Shown: positions 1-7,237, counted from the stretch's first letter. The stretch: DNA of 17,930 nucleotides from Planctomycetota bacterium (GCA_021160785.1 JAGHBX010000154.1:1-17930); one strand, 5' to 3'. Made by a program: numbers and translations. The notes: a model not told the origin generated them from the sequence alone.

Positions 1-1252
1 CACTGACGGGCCTGGTTCGAAACTTCGCGTCCCTGGAGCCCTTGTGGCTGCCCTGCAGATACGCGGGAAAATGCCAGTAGATCGCCTCGCGACCAAGCGA
101 CGCAGCGCCTTTCAGCAGCGGCATGATACTTACACCGTCGAGTATCTTGCCCGCAGGCTTGTCAACACCGGCGATATTCAGCAAGGTCGGGAAAAAATCC
201 GTCGAGATGACCGGCTCATCGCAGGTGGTATTCGGCTTGACCGTGCCCGGCCAGCGAACGATCATCGGCTCGCGTATGCCTCCTTCATAGAACATCCCCT
301 TGCACCCGCGCAACGGCCGCATCGATGTCGCCCCGCCGTAGCCGCCGTTGTCGGAGAAAAAGAACACCACCGTATTGTCGGCAAGTTTCAGGTCATCGAG
401 TTTTTTCATGATGCGGCCCACACCCTGATCGACACTGTCAACCATGGCGGCATATTTGGCATTGCCCTGGCCGTTGCTGGACGCCTTGGACCGGTATTTT
501 GCGACGAGTTCGGCTTTCGCCTGGATCGGCGTGTGGACGGCGTAATGAGGCAGATACAAAAAGAAGGGTCGGTCTTTGTTGGATTCGATAAAAGAGATCG
601 CCTCATCCGTCAGGCGGTCGGTAAGGTACTCGCCGGCGCCTCCCGTGTTGGGCAGTTGGGGATTTTTGTACGGACTGAAATACCCGCCCCGGGGACTGCC
701 CGAACTGTTGCCGGCGACATTGACGTCAAAGCCCTGGGCGACGGGGCCCAACTCGGGCGGGTCGCCCATGTGCCACTTGCCCATGCTCGCTGAAACATAG
801 CCTGCCGGTTCGAGGGCTTCTGCGATTGTTACATGATGCGCGTCGAGCGTGGTGTCGTTTGTTACCGGTATGAGTCTGCGATCCTTCGACTGGCCCCTGG
901 CGGAACTGCCGACTGTGATCACGCCGTGGCGCGGTGTGTACTGCCCCGTCAGGAAGCAGGCGCGCGTCGGCGCACAGTTGGCGGCGTTAGCGTAGGCGTT
1001 GGTAAACACCATGCCCTGCCTCGCCAGCTTGTCGATATTGGGCGTCTCGTAGTATTTACTGCCCATAAAGCCAACGTCGCGCCAGCCCATATCGTCGATC
1101 AAGATGAAGATAATGTTGGGAACTTTTCGGCCGCTGCGATAACGATGTGCCCGGCTTGAAGACTGCACACCCGCCTGGGCAATCGCCGAGCCTGCAAAGA
1201 CCGCCCCGGCGATTGTTTTCGATACGCTCTCTAAGAATTCACGTCTGTTCAT
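1..1252 (-). CDS. Tat-exported sulfatase, formylglycine-dependent (partial, 3' end outside window)
   Basis: This is an arylsulfatase-A-like (type I) sulfatase, hydrolysing sulfate esters on a carbohydrate; the exact substrate cannot be read from sequence. The visible 417 codons are open without frameshift. Residues 1-27 form a twin-arginine signal (RREFL at 3-7, then a hydrophobic stretch ending AIAQA). The metal-binding DD pair is at 53-54. The C-A-P-T-R motif at 93-97 carries Cys93, which a formylglycine-generating enzyme would convert to the catalytic residue. GKWHMG lies at 158-163 and the second metal site SDNGG at 300-304. The ATG at 1250-1252 follows the purine-rich SD AAAGAGGAAA (1261-1270 on the complement). 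It lies 99 bases downstream of the heparinase-family gene in the same direction, so co-transcription is likely. Substrate by context: a sulfated uronic-acid polysaccharide (inference). The C-terminus lies outside the window. Confidence 0.93.
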   Translation of the reverse strand, partial: MNRREFLESVSKTIAGAVFAGSAIAQAGVQSSSRAHRYRSGRKVPNIIFILIDDMGWRDVGFMGSKYYETPNIDKLARQGMVFTNAYANAANCAPTRACFLTGQYTPRHGVITVGSSARGQSKDRRLIPVTNDTTLDAHHVTIAEALEPAGYVSASMGKWHMGDPPELGPVAQGFDVNVAGNSSGSPRGGYFSPYKNPQLPNTGGAGEYLTDRLTDEAISFIESNKDRPFFLYLPHYAVHTPIQAKAELVAKYRSKASSNGQGNAKYAAMVDSVDQGVGRIMKKLDDLKLADNTVVFFFSDNGGYGGATSMRPLRGCKGMFYEGGIREPMIVRWPGTVKPNTTCDEPVISTDFFPTLLNIAGVDKPAGKILDGVSIMPLLKGAASLGREAIYWHFPAYLQGSHKGSRDAKFRTRPVS

Positions 1253-1285
1253 AACTCAAATTTCCTCTTTAATGCCAATAACTCG

Positions 1286-1327
1286 CCGGACACCTTCAGG
1301 ACAGCATTTTCTCTGAAGTCAATCCGG
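1286..1327 (-). other. Two-part hairpin between lyase and sulfatase genes
   Basis: In the 99-base gap between the two genes, the transcript strand can form an outer stem CCGGA/TCCGG (1323-1327 with 1286-1290) and an inner stem CTTCA/TGAAG (1314-1318 with 1294-1298) around a 15-base loop. No T-run follows, so it does not look like an intrinsic terminator. It could be an mRNA processing or stability element that sets the ratio of lyase to sulfatase (inference). Confidence 0.35.
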
Positions 1328-1351
1328 AAGGCGCAATCTTACTATCGCGAT

Positions 1352-3256
1352 CTATTTCGGAGCCGACCATTGCAGAACCGGCTTCAGATCGATTGACGGC
1401 TTTGCATTCGCGCCCGGCGGACTCATAACCACAGCCGTACGAACCGCTTGTCCGGCGGCCAAAGACACCTCAAAGCCTATTAAACGCGTACCCGGATTGG
1501 GGGCGTCATAGTCGGCTTTCGGTTCGGTTGACCAGGTTTTTAACTGTATTTTTTCATCCGTGAGCACGCTGAGATGCATGACTTTTCGTCCAATCTTCAA
1601 CAGGGCCTTGTTGTTGCTTTCAATGGAAACCTCTGCCGGAGTAACCATGGCCCAACGCACCGTCGCGGGTTGTTCGGTCGCTTTGAACTCATCCTGTATA
1701 ACAACCTGACCCGTAGACAACAGCCCTGCACCGCGGAGAGCTTTTGCCAATTGCCCTTCATACACTTTGGACATATCAAATACCACATGCCGAAACGCCC
1801 CTTTATCGGAATAGCGAATAATCGGTGCAGTACCCTCAACCCTCTGGTGCTGCCCATTAACCACCAGGGTACTGTGAGACAGATTATTATAGCGAAAAAT
1901 CGTCCACCGTTCAGCGCCCTGACTTCTGCCCCAAAGGTTCATGCCCAGCGATTCGATTTTGTTATAGCTCTCGGGTCCAAGATCAACCGCCCAACGAACT
2001 CCGTCGGCGTCAAGCACAAACGTTCCCACATCCATATGACCATGCGAAACACCAGGTGAACCGCCTTTTATCGCCAGGTACACTGCATCCGGATCGGTCC
2101 AGGAACTGCGAAACATGGCTACCGGATTGCTGCCGCGTCCCATCCAACTGAGCTCTTTGGGAACAGCCTGCTTACTCGCAAACCATGGCAGGACCAGTGG
2201 CGAAAACCGACTCCGAACCAATTCCGACGCATCCTGGGCAATAGCACCCTTACAAAGCTGATATTGACGCCACGCCAGCCACGGCCGATCGTACTTCTGT
2301 GCAAACCAGAACACCGTCGGCAAAAAACCGCCTTTTGAGCCGCTGTCCGGGTAATTGAAGTTCAATCCTGTCGGCCCCGAAACATGCAGGTAATAACCCG
2401 CACTGCGAGCGAAACCATCTGCCTGCGAGAGACCGAAATCCGTCCCTAATACCGACTCCAAAGCCGCTAACAGGATCACATTGTAGCTGGTCCCATACAC
2501 CCAATAGCCGGGCCCTTCCGGGTACGCCCCATCCGGTTCATACAGTTTCATAACGACCTGCACTCCATTGACCGCTCGATGAACCAGCTTTCGAGCCAAC
2601 GCGGGTTCATCTTCCATGATAGCCAGACCACCTAACATTATGCCCGCATTGCACACTTGATTCCAATTATTGTGCCCCCGCACCCAGCCCTTCTGCTTCA
2701 AAGCCGGCTCAAGCCCCTTCTCCAGAATGGCCTGTCGAATCGCCCGGCGACTCTCCGCGGGCAGATCATCGTACAGCCAGTCATACCCAATAGCCAGCGC
2801 CGCGGTCATTTCCGCCACATCCAGGAAATGACTCGGATTCCAATCCGAAAAAGCCGCCGCCGCCAGCATCTCTTTTTCAGCCCGCCGCAGATAAACCCGC
2901 TTGCCGGTGAACCGCCAGGCGGCGCTAAGATGAATGACCCTGTCAAGGCATCGCCGCGAGACGCCCAGCAGACGTCGTCCGGTTTTGATGCGCTTCACAG
3001 GCGAATCATTCAACAGGCCATCCGCTTTGGCAAGCATAGCTCGGTAATAGCTCCCCAATACCGGTTGCGACTTCAGACCGGCCTTAATCTGAGCCGCCTC
3101 CGCATTTGTCATAAAAAGACGCGGATGCGGCTTTACAGGATGATTAAACGCCGCCTCTACCTCTTCGACGCCAATATCGCGGAATGCAGATTCCGCACCG
3201 GCATTGATACTGACGCACAAAGCGCACATTGTAACCAGCAGACAAAGATGTTTCAT
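1352..3256 (-). CDS. Secreted heparinase II/III-family polysaccharide lyase-like protein
   Basis: This 634-residue protein belongs to the heparinase II/III / alginate-lyase-like superfamily, which cleaves uronic-acid-containing polysaccharides by beta-elimination in an alpha/alpha-toroid plus beta-sandwich fold. Residues 1-22 are a Sec signal peptide. The helical part contains SHFLDVAEMT (142-151), GYDWLY (157-162), HNNWNQVCNAG (195-205) and EGPGYWVYGTSY (247-258), the last being the usual site of catalytic tyrosines. The C-terminal heparinase region has SHGHMDVGTFVLD (404-416) and NLSHSTL (458-464) with the conserved histidines. I chose the ATG at 3254-3256 over a longer in-frame start at 3349: it begins exactly at a signal peptide and has the SD AGAGGG seven bases upstream. 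The exact PL family and substrate are not resolved. The neighbouring sulfatase suggests a sulfated glycan. Some related proteins are non-catalytic, so activity is not certain. Confidence 0.85.
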   Translation of the reverse strand: MKHLCLLVTMCALCVSINAGAESAFRDIGVEEVEAAFNHPVKPHPRLFMTNAEAAQIKAGLKSQPVLGSYYRAMLAKADGLLNDSPVKRIKTGRRLLGVSRRCLDRVIHLSAAWRFTGKRVYLRRAEKEMLAAAAFSDWNPSHFLDVAEMTAALAIGYDWLYDDLPAESRRAIRQAILEKGLEPALKQKGWVRGHNNWNQVCNAGIMLGGLAIMEDEPALARKLVHRAVNGVQVVMKLYEPDGAYPEGPGYWVYGTSYNVILLAALESVLGTDFGLSQADGFARSAGYYLHVSGPTGLNFNYPDSGSKGGFLPTVFWFAQKYDRPWLAWRQYQLCKGAIAQDASELVRSRFSPLVLPWFASKQAVPKELSWMGRGSNPVAMFRSSWTDPDAVYLAIKGGSPGVSHGHMDVGTFVLDADGVRWAVDLGPESYNKIESLGMNLWGRSQGAERWTIFRYNNLSHSTLVVNGQHQRVEGTAPIIRYSDKGAFRHVVFDMSKVYEGQLAKALRGAGLLSTGQVVIQDEFKATEQPATVRWAMVTPAEVSIESNNKALLKIGRKVMHLSVLTDEKIQLKTWSTEPKADYDAPNPGTRLIGFEVSLAAGQAVRTAVVMSPPGANAKPSIDLKPVLQWSAPK

Positions 3257-3263
3257 GGCCTTA

Positions 3264-3269
3264 CCCTCT
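3264..3269 (-). promoter_or_regulatory. Shine-Dalgarno fixing the lyase start
   Basis: AGAGGG on the minus strand lies seven bases before the ATG at 3256. It supports the start that opens with a signal peptide and argues against the upstream in-frame start at 3349. Confidence 0.75.
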
Positions 3270-3308
3270 AAATAATGATGATCAACGAAACTTGCTTCAC
3301 TATTGACC

Positions 3309-3338
3309 ATTCTACCGCATAGCCGCCAGTAATGCCAA
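3309..3338 (-). promoter_or_regulatory. Probable promoter of lyase-sulfatase operon
   Basis: On the minus strand a -35-like TTGGCA (3333-3338) is separated by 18 bases from a -10-like TAGAAT (3309-3314). Each matches the sigma-70 consensus at five of six positions. The predicted transcription start, near 3302, would give a leader of about 46 bases. Confidence 0.45.
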
Positions 3339-3455
3339 TCACACACCAAAAAAACGCTCTGATATGCGGATAAATCCCTTTACAACAATATATTACAATT
3401 TCCGACCGGGTGCTGTTACAATGAAACAACTGGAGAGAACACGGGCCGAAAGAGC

Positions 3456-3495
3456 AAAAAAGGGGCGTGCCGCGCGGGGAAATGCGCGACACGCC
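3456..3495 (-). terminator. Strong hairpin terminator of a minus-strand mini-unit
   Basis: Read on the minus strand, GGCGTG (3490-3495) pairs with CACGCC (3464-3469) and CGCGC (3484-3488) pairs with GCGCG (3471-3475). There is one mismatch, an eight-base loop and then CCCTTTTTT (3456-3464). This is a canonical rho-independent terminator. No annotated gene reads into it, so it must end the small unit starting near 3550-3620, or act as an attenuator. Confidence 0.7.
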
Positions 3496-3552
3496 AAACA
3501 GTGATTATCCTTGCCAGACCATCATGAGTCCCGGGCAAGGTTCCCAATACCA
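3456..3552 (-). ncRNA. Candidate small RNA of about 97 nt with two hairpins
   Basis: If transcription starts about seven bases after the -10 at 3560-3565, the transcript would run from about 3552 to the T-run at 3456. It would carry a 5' hairpin (CCTTGCC at 3534-3540 pairing with GGCAAGG at 3509-3515, 18-base loop) and the 3' terminator hairpin. I do not recognise an Rfam family: it is not 6S, SRP or tmRNA. The competing reading is a short protein-coding gene (3522-3623) sharing the same terminator. Confidence 0.35.
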
Positions 3553-3623
3553 ACCATAAAATATAACACACAATCCGCCCAAGTCAAATCCGCCCGTCCC
3601 GAAACATCAAATGAGCCCTCCAT
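3522..3623 (-). CDS. Possible 33-residue small protein
   Basis: A 34-codon ORF starts at the ATG 3621-3623. It is preceded by a strong SD, GGGGAG, eight bases upstream, and ends 27 bases before the terminator hairpin. An in-frame ATG at 3647 would give 41 residues but lacks an SD. The peptide contains an acidic/aromatic middle (GRADLTWADC) and a short hydrophobic run (VLYFMVGIG). I recognise no family. The predicted sRNA promoter at 3560-3587 lies inside this ORF, so at most one interpretation is likely to be functional. It could also be a degraded gene end. Confidence 0.25.
   Translation of the reverse strand: MEGSFDVSGRADLTWADCVLYFMVGIGNLARDS
3560..3587 (-). promoter_or_regulatory. Minus-strand sigma-70-like promoter
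   Basis: TTGACT (3582-3587) and TATATT (3560-3565) are separated by 16 bases on the minus strand, each five of six against consensus. The promoter points at the two-hairpin region ending in the terminator at 3456. Confidence 0.45.
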
Positions 3624-3697
3624 GCGTACTGCTCCCCACTTCACCATAGCGGAGATCGGGTTTTCGATCAAAACGCGATCTGGCTGCCCCATTCGCC

Positions 3698-3715
3698 ATA
3701 GGTAATATTACCTAT
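3698..3715. promoter_or_regulatory. 18-bp perfect palindrome, candidate operator
   Basis: ATAGGTAATATTACCTAT reads identically on both strands. It sits in the divergent intergenic region, upstream of the 489-residue secreted protein's leader on one side and of the minus-strand mini-unit on the other. Perfect two-fold symmetry of this length is typical of a dimeric repressor site. The regulator is unknown. Confidence 0.4.
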
Positions 3716-3740
3716 TTTAATCAAGTCCATCAAAATCATC

Positions 3741-3769
3741 TTGACTCATTCCACGAAACCTGTTCAAAT
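3741..3769 (+). promoter_or_regulatory. Possible promoter for leader ORF and secreted protein
   Basis: TTGACT (3741-3746) is followed after 17 bases by TCAAAT (3764-3769), a weak -10. A start near 3776 falls at the small palindrome GTATC-T-GATAC (3776-3786). The spacing is right, but the -10 matches only four of six positions. Confidence 0.35.
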
Positions 3770-3811
3770 TGTAATGTATCTGATACCAACGAAAAGCTGA
3801 GGAGCAAAATA

Positions 3812-3883
3812 ATGAAGACCCTTGTTTGTTCTGTTGATCGGCGTATCGGACAAACAAGGTTCGGCCTTGAATCATATGCTTAA
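3812..3883 (+). CDS. 23-residue leader ORF upstream of secreted protein gene
   Basis: A 24-codon ORF starts at the ATG 3812-3814 with a good SD, GAGGAG, seven bases upstream. It stops at the TAA 3881-3883, 17 bases before the next gene's ATG. No protein family is recognisable. A perfect 10-bp inverted repeat (CCTTGTTTGT at 3820-3829, ACAAACAAGG at 3850-3859, 20-base loop) lies wholly within it, so ribosomes translating the leader would disrupt the stem. This is compatible with a regulatory leader peptide (inference). No T-run follows the stem, so translational rather than transcriptional control would be expected. Confidence 0.35.
   Translation: MKTLVCSVDRRIGQTRFGLESYA
3820..3859 (+). repeat. 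10-bp perfect inverted repeat in leader ORF
   Basis: CCTTGTTTGT and ACAAACAAGG are exact reverse complements separated by 20 bases. They would form a stable stem in the mRNA about 40 bases before the start of the 489-residue gene. Confidence 0.6.
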
Positions 3884-3900
3884 ATTGAAAGGGGAAAGTT

Positions 3901-5370
3901 ATGCAATCACAAAAACTGTCAACATTACTCTGTGCCGCTTTATTTATGTTCTTGTTTGCAGCCTCGCAAAGTCAAGTCCGGGGCCAGGAAAAGCAATGGA
4001 TAGTCTTGCATGATAATTTGTCGCAGGAATTTGAAAGAGTTACAATTCCATTGAAATTCAAGGCGTCAAGCTCTTCTTTTTACAGCGGCTCCACTCAAAA
4101 ATTCAAATCGAAGAAAATAGCCGAAAGCGGTGAAAACGCCAAATACACGGAACGATTGGATTTCGGCACGTTGGTCGATGGAAATGAATATTCAGTGCTG
4201 GTCGCCGACGCCGACGACCTGAGTTTTGTCAGCGAAAACTCAAGCCGTTTGTGTAAGGTAAAGTTGCTGCGTACATCCCAAAAAGAGGAAGCTGCGACTT
4301 TAAGGGAAGGTTATCTGTTTCTGCAGAAAGACGTCAGTATAAAGCTTAAAGTTTGTCCAAAAGAAATTGGCATCCCATCAACAGAGCCTGTGCCCTTGAC
4401 TTTCAGGATGACTATTTATAGCAGCAGACCTCCTGCATACGACGCCAGTCTTCGCATCAGCCTCACGGGCGCCCTTTCGGGCTCCACCGCAACCGACAAT
4501 GCATTGGTGGGTGCTTCGATAACATGCAAGAATTCTCTTGAGCTGACAGACAGGTACTTGAATCTGTCGGTAAAACCTTATGACGACCGGATGTCCCCTC
4601 TTACTACTGCCGGCAAAATACCCGACATGCTCACGCTTGGTTCGGCAAAGTTGGTCGTGGAAAAGATCACCGCGGATTGTTCTGAAGTGGTGTTGGCCCT
4701 TTTGCATGGCGATCTTGTTCAAGAGAAAGCGAAAACCAAAGAAAAAGGGCAGGCGCAAACTCCGGAAGTGGGCAAGCCCTTTCCGGCTTTTGCCCGTGTT
4801 GACCTGCTCAATCGTTGTCTCTTGACCCTGGATGATCTCACAAAAGAGGCAGGTTCCGACGGGTGCGTCGCCCTGGTATTTGGCGACTTCAAAAGCAATA
4901 TACCCCCGCAATACAGTGGAATGCCTCAAGTGCGAAAGCTCTCGCTGGATGAGGCGATGATATGTGAAATTCTCAAAAAGGATCTGCAAAAATCTGTCAT
5001 TGTCGCTTTTGCGTGCCAGGAATTGCCACTCTCTGTTCTATATGAAAAATGGCTCGGGGCCGATCCTGGCTTCTATGTCTTTTCAGATTTCAGTAATCCG
5101 TTGAAGGTGCAATTTGGAGTGCCCGGCATGCAGCGACCCTATTATGGTCGACCCGTCAGGGACGAGACCCTTCGAGGGCAATTGGCGCTGCCGGAAACCG
5201 GGGTTGCAACTGCTTTAATTAATGGACAGGGTGATCTGGTCTATCTAAATACCGAGGCAGGTACCGAACTGGCAGGTTCTCTTGTGCATATCAACAAACT
5301 AATCGGGCAGGAAAAACCGTCGGACAAACAGGATTCGTGCCGCGCAGCCTGCGACGCAACAGGCAAATAA
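3901..5370 (+). CDS. Secreted protein of unknown function with degenerate redoxin-like C-terminal half
   Basis: This 489-residue protein has a clear Sec signal peptide (about residues 1-28, hydrophobic core 8-21). Its ATG follows the SD AAAGGGGAAAG. Residues 30-270 look beta-rich, with no family I recognise. Residues 288-330 read GKPFPAFARVDLLNR...LTLDDLT...CVALVFGDF, which resembles the opening of TlpA/AhpC-type thioredoxin-fold domains. Residues 428-468, with PETGVATALINGQGDLVYLN, resemble the cis-Pro strand and last strands of such domains. The CxxC active site expected after the VALVF strand is absent (DFKSN instead), so if it is a thioredoxin fold it is not a standard oxidoreductase. A C-x3-C pair (480, 484) ends the chain. 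A short leader ORF precedes it, and convergent tsf follows after 34 bases with no obvious terminator. Function is unknown. Confidence 0.75.
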   Translation: MQSQKLSTLLCAALFMFLFAASQSQVRGQEKQWIVLHDNLSQEFERVTIPLKFKASSSSFYSGSTQKFKSKKIAESGENAKYTERLDFGTLVDGNEYSVLVADADDLSFVSENSSRLCKVKLLRTSQKEEAATLREGYLFLQKDVSIKLKVCPKEIGIPSTEPVPLTFRMTIYSSRPPAYDASLRISLTGALSGSTATDNALVGASITCKNSLELTDRYLNLSVKPYDDRMSPLTTAGKIPDMLTLGSAKLVVEKITADCSEVVLALLHGDLVQEKAKTKEKGQAQTPEVGKPFPAFARVDLLNRCLLTLDDLTKEAGSDGCVALVFGDFKSNIPPQYSGMPQVRKLSLDEAMICEILKKDLQKSVIVAFACQELPLSVLYEKWLGADPGFYVFSDFSNPLKVQFGVPGMQRPYYGRPVRDETLRGQLALPETGVATALINGQGDLVYLNTEAGTELAGSLVHINKLIGQEKPSDKQDSCRAACDATGK

Positions 5371-5404
5371 CCGGCAACTGACAGGGCAAGAGAGGTTTCG
5401 GGGC

Positions 5405-6265
5405 TTAGCCGATTTCCATGCGTACGAATCGCTTTATCTTTGCTTCGCCGCCTGCTGCTTTGGCGGCTTCCGCCAACGCTTGGCCGACCGTCTTTGTGTC
5501 GTCTTTTACAAAGGCCTGATCGACAAGACAGTTGTCCTTGAAGAACTTGCCTAATTTGCCCTCGATGATCTTGTCGATGATGTTGGCGGGCTTGTTCTTT
5601 ACCTGATCTGCGGCAATCGCCCGCTCTTTCTCGATCACCTCCGGATCGATCGAGTCTCTATCGATGCCGGCCGGATTGATCGCCGTAATATGCATCGCGA
5701 TATCCGTAGCCACCTGGGCCAGGGCGCACGAAACCTCGTCGGCGGAAGTCTCAATCTGCACCATAACCCCTAACTTGTTATTAAAGTGGACATAGCTGCC
5801 GATCACGCCGGAGCCGTCGAGTTTGTACCGCGTGAAATCCCCAACCTCTGTCTTCTCACCTGTCTTGCTCACCGCATCGGTCAGGTACTCCGAGAATTTT
5901 TTGCCGTCATAAGCCGTCTCCATCAGGGCGCCCGCCCCTTCGTCGGCGTCGGCGAGCAGAGTACACTCAGCTAATACATCGGCCACTGCAACAAAGTCGT
6001 CGTTCTTGGAGACAAAATCCGTCTCGCAGCAAAGCGTCGCAAGCGCGACCACCTTGCCGTCATCGCTCCTGCGGCACACGACCCGCCCTTCGCTGGTCTC
6101 GCGCCCGGCGCGCTTCTCCAACGTCGCCAGACCCTTCTTCCGCAAAAGCGACATAGCCTCATCCATGTCGCCTCCGGTCTCCTGCAGCGCCTTCTTGCAA
6201 TCCATCATCCCCTGTCCGCTCATCTTGCGGAGTTTCATTACCAACCCAGCCGTAATCTCAGCCAT
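5405..6265 (-). CDS. tsf: Translation elongation factor Ts
   Basis: EF-Ts is the guanine-nucleotide exchange factor that regenerates EF-Tu-GTP during elongation in the cytoplasm. The 286-residue length is typical. The N-terminal UBA-like region contains LVMKLRKMSGQGMMDCKKAL (8-27), and the core has the signature CETDFVSKNDDF (80-91), whose Asp-Phe pair contacts EF-Tu. A second dimerisation-type repeat follows in the C-terminal half. The ATG at 6263-6265 has the SD GGGAG upstream. It lies 30 bases after rpsB on the same strand and is almost certainly co-transcribed with it. Its end converges on the 489-residue secreted protein gene. Confidence 0.97.
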   Translation of the reverse strand: MAEITAGLVMKLRKMSGQGMMDCKKALQETGGDMDEAMSLLRKKGLATLEKRAGRETSEGRVVCRRSDDGKVVALATLCCETDFVSKNDDFVAVADVLAECTLLADADEGAGALMETAYDGKKFSEYLTDAVSKTGEKTEVGDFTRYKLDGSGVIGSYVHFNNKLGVMVQIETSADEVSCALAQVATDIAMHITAINPAGIDRDSIDPEVIEKERAIAADQVKNKPANIIDKIIEGKLGKFFKDNCLVDQAFVKDDTKTVGQALAEAAKAAGGEAKIKRFVRMEIG

Positions 6266-6295
6266 TCTCTAAAGCTCCCGTTATCTCTAACTGTC

Positions 6296-7237
6296 TTATT
6301 CGCTCTTATTCTCAGCAGGCGAGGTCTTGCCTTCGTCGTTGGCGGGATCGGCGCTTTTCACAGCGACGGGTTCCGCTTCAACCGGCACAACTTCGGCGCT
6401 CGCCCCAGCAACTCCGCTCGTTGCCGCAGCTTCGGCGGTAGCCGTTTCAGCAGGCTGGACGGGAGCCTTTTCTTTGGGGGCCTCCGTCGCACTTGCAAGC
6501 GCCTGTCTCTTTGAGCGTCCTCTCACTGCCCCTGTCGGCTTGGGCGCCGTTCGCGCCATCATCTTACCCGCCGCGACCGCTTCAACGAGTTCATTGAGCA
6601 GTATATCGATAGCCTTGATCGAATCGTCGTTGGCCGGTATCGCCACATCCACGTTGTCCGGATTCGAATCCGTATCGATGATCCCCACGCACATCAGGCC
6701 CAACTTCCTGGCTTCGCGAAGAGCGGTGATTTCCTTTTTCACATCCACCACAACGACAACGCCGGGAAGACGGTTCATTTTACGAACGCCGCCAAGATTA
6801 GTCAGTATCTTGCGCATCTCCCGTTTCAGTCGCGAGGCCTGCTTCTTGCTCTCGGCTTCCATCTTGCCGCTGGCCTGAAGATTCTCCAACTCCTCCAGAC
6901 GCTGCAGTCTCGACCGAACCGTCCGGAAGTTTGTCAGCATGCCACCTAACCAACGCTCACAAACATAATGCATCCCGCATTTCTCCGCCGCGCCGGCAAC
7001 GGCCTTTTGAGCCTGGCGTTTGGTCCCGACAAAAACAACATCTTTCCCGGAAGAAACCACATCGGCAAGGAGCTTTTTTGCAATGATAAGCCCCTTTAGT
7101 GTCTCCTTCACGTCAATGATATGGATCATGCCGCGGGTGCCGAAGATGTACGGTTTCATCTTCGGATTCCACCGACTGGCCGCATGACCAAAGTGTACGC
7201 CCGCGCCTATAAGCTCACGGGCAAGTTCCTTACTCAC
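6296..7237 (-). CDS. rpsB: Small ribosomal subunit protein uS2 with C-terminal extension
   Basis: S2 binds the 30S subunit late in assembly near S1. The start is a GTG (7235-7237) with the strong SD GGAGG nine bases upstream. Residues 1-226 are a normal S2: GVHFGHAASRWNPKMKPYIF (13-32), a coiled-coil insert near 107-145, and DTDSNPDNVDVAIPANDDS (188-206). The chain is 313 residues against about 240-260 in most bacteria. The extra ~85 residues (227-313) start basic (KPTGAVRGRSKR) and become Ala/Pro/Glu-rich and probably disordered. The gene heads an rpsB-tsf operon driven by a promoter at 7308-7336. Confidence 0.97.
   Translation of the reverse strand: MSKELARELIGAGVHFGHAASRWNPKMKPYIFGTRGMIHIIDVKETLKGLIIAKKLLADVVSSGKDVVFVGTKRQAQKAVAGAAEKCGMHYVCERWLGGMLTNFRTVRSRLQRLEELENLQASGKMEAESKKQASRLKREMRKILTNLGGVRKMNRLPGVVVVVDVKKEITALREARKLGLMCVGIIDTDSNPDNVDVAIPANDDSIKAIDILLNELVEAVAAGKMMARTAPKPTGAVRGRSKRQALASATEAPKEKAPVQPAETATAEAAATSGVAGASAEVVPVEAEPVAVKSADPANDEGKTSPAENKSE

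Noticed and set aside
44..793. 249-residue plus-strand ORF
   Set aside because: It lies antisense to the sulfatase, whose minus-strand frame is open throughout and carries all the family motifs. The plus-strand translation shows no domain.
3268..3492. 74-residue minus-strand ORF
   Set aside because: It starts inside the terminator hairpin, lacks an SD, and spans the predicted lyase promoter; its composition is not protein-like.
3822..4013. 63-residue plus-strand ORF overlapping the leader and the secreted protein
   Set aside because: It is out of frame with the signal-peptide-bearing gene, begins at a non-ATG codon within the inverted repeat, and has no SD.
6327..6878. 183-residue Ala/Ser-rich plus-strand ORF
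   Set aside because: It is the antisense shadow of the low-complexity tail and core of rpsB.
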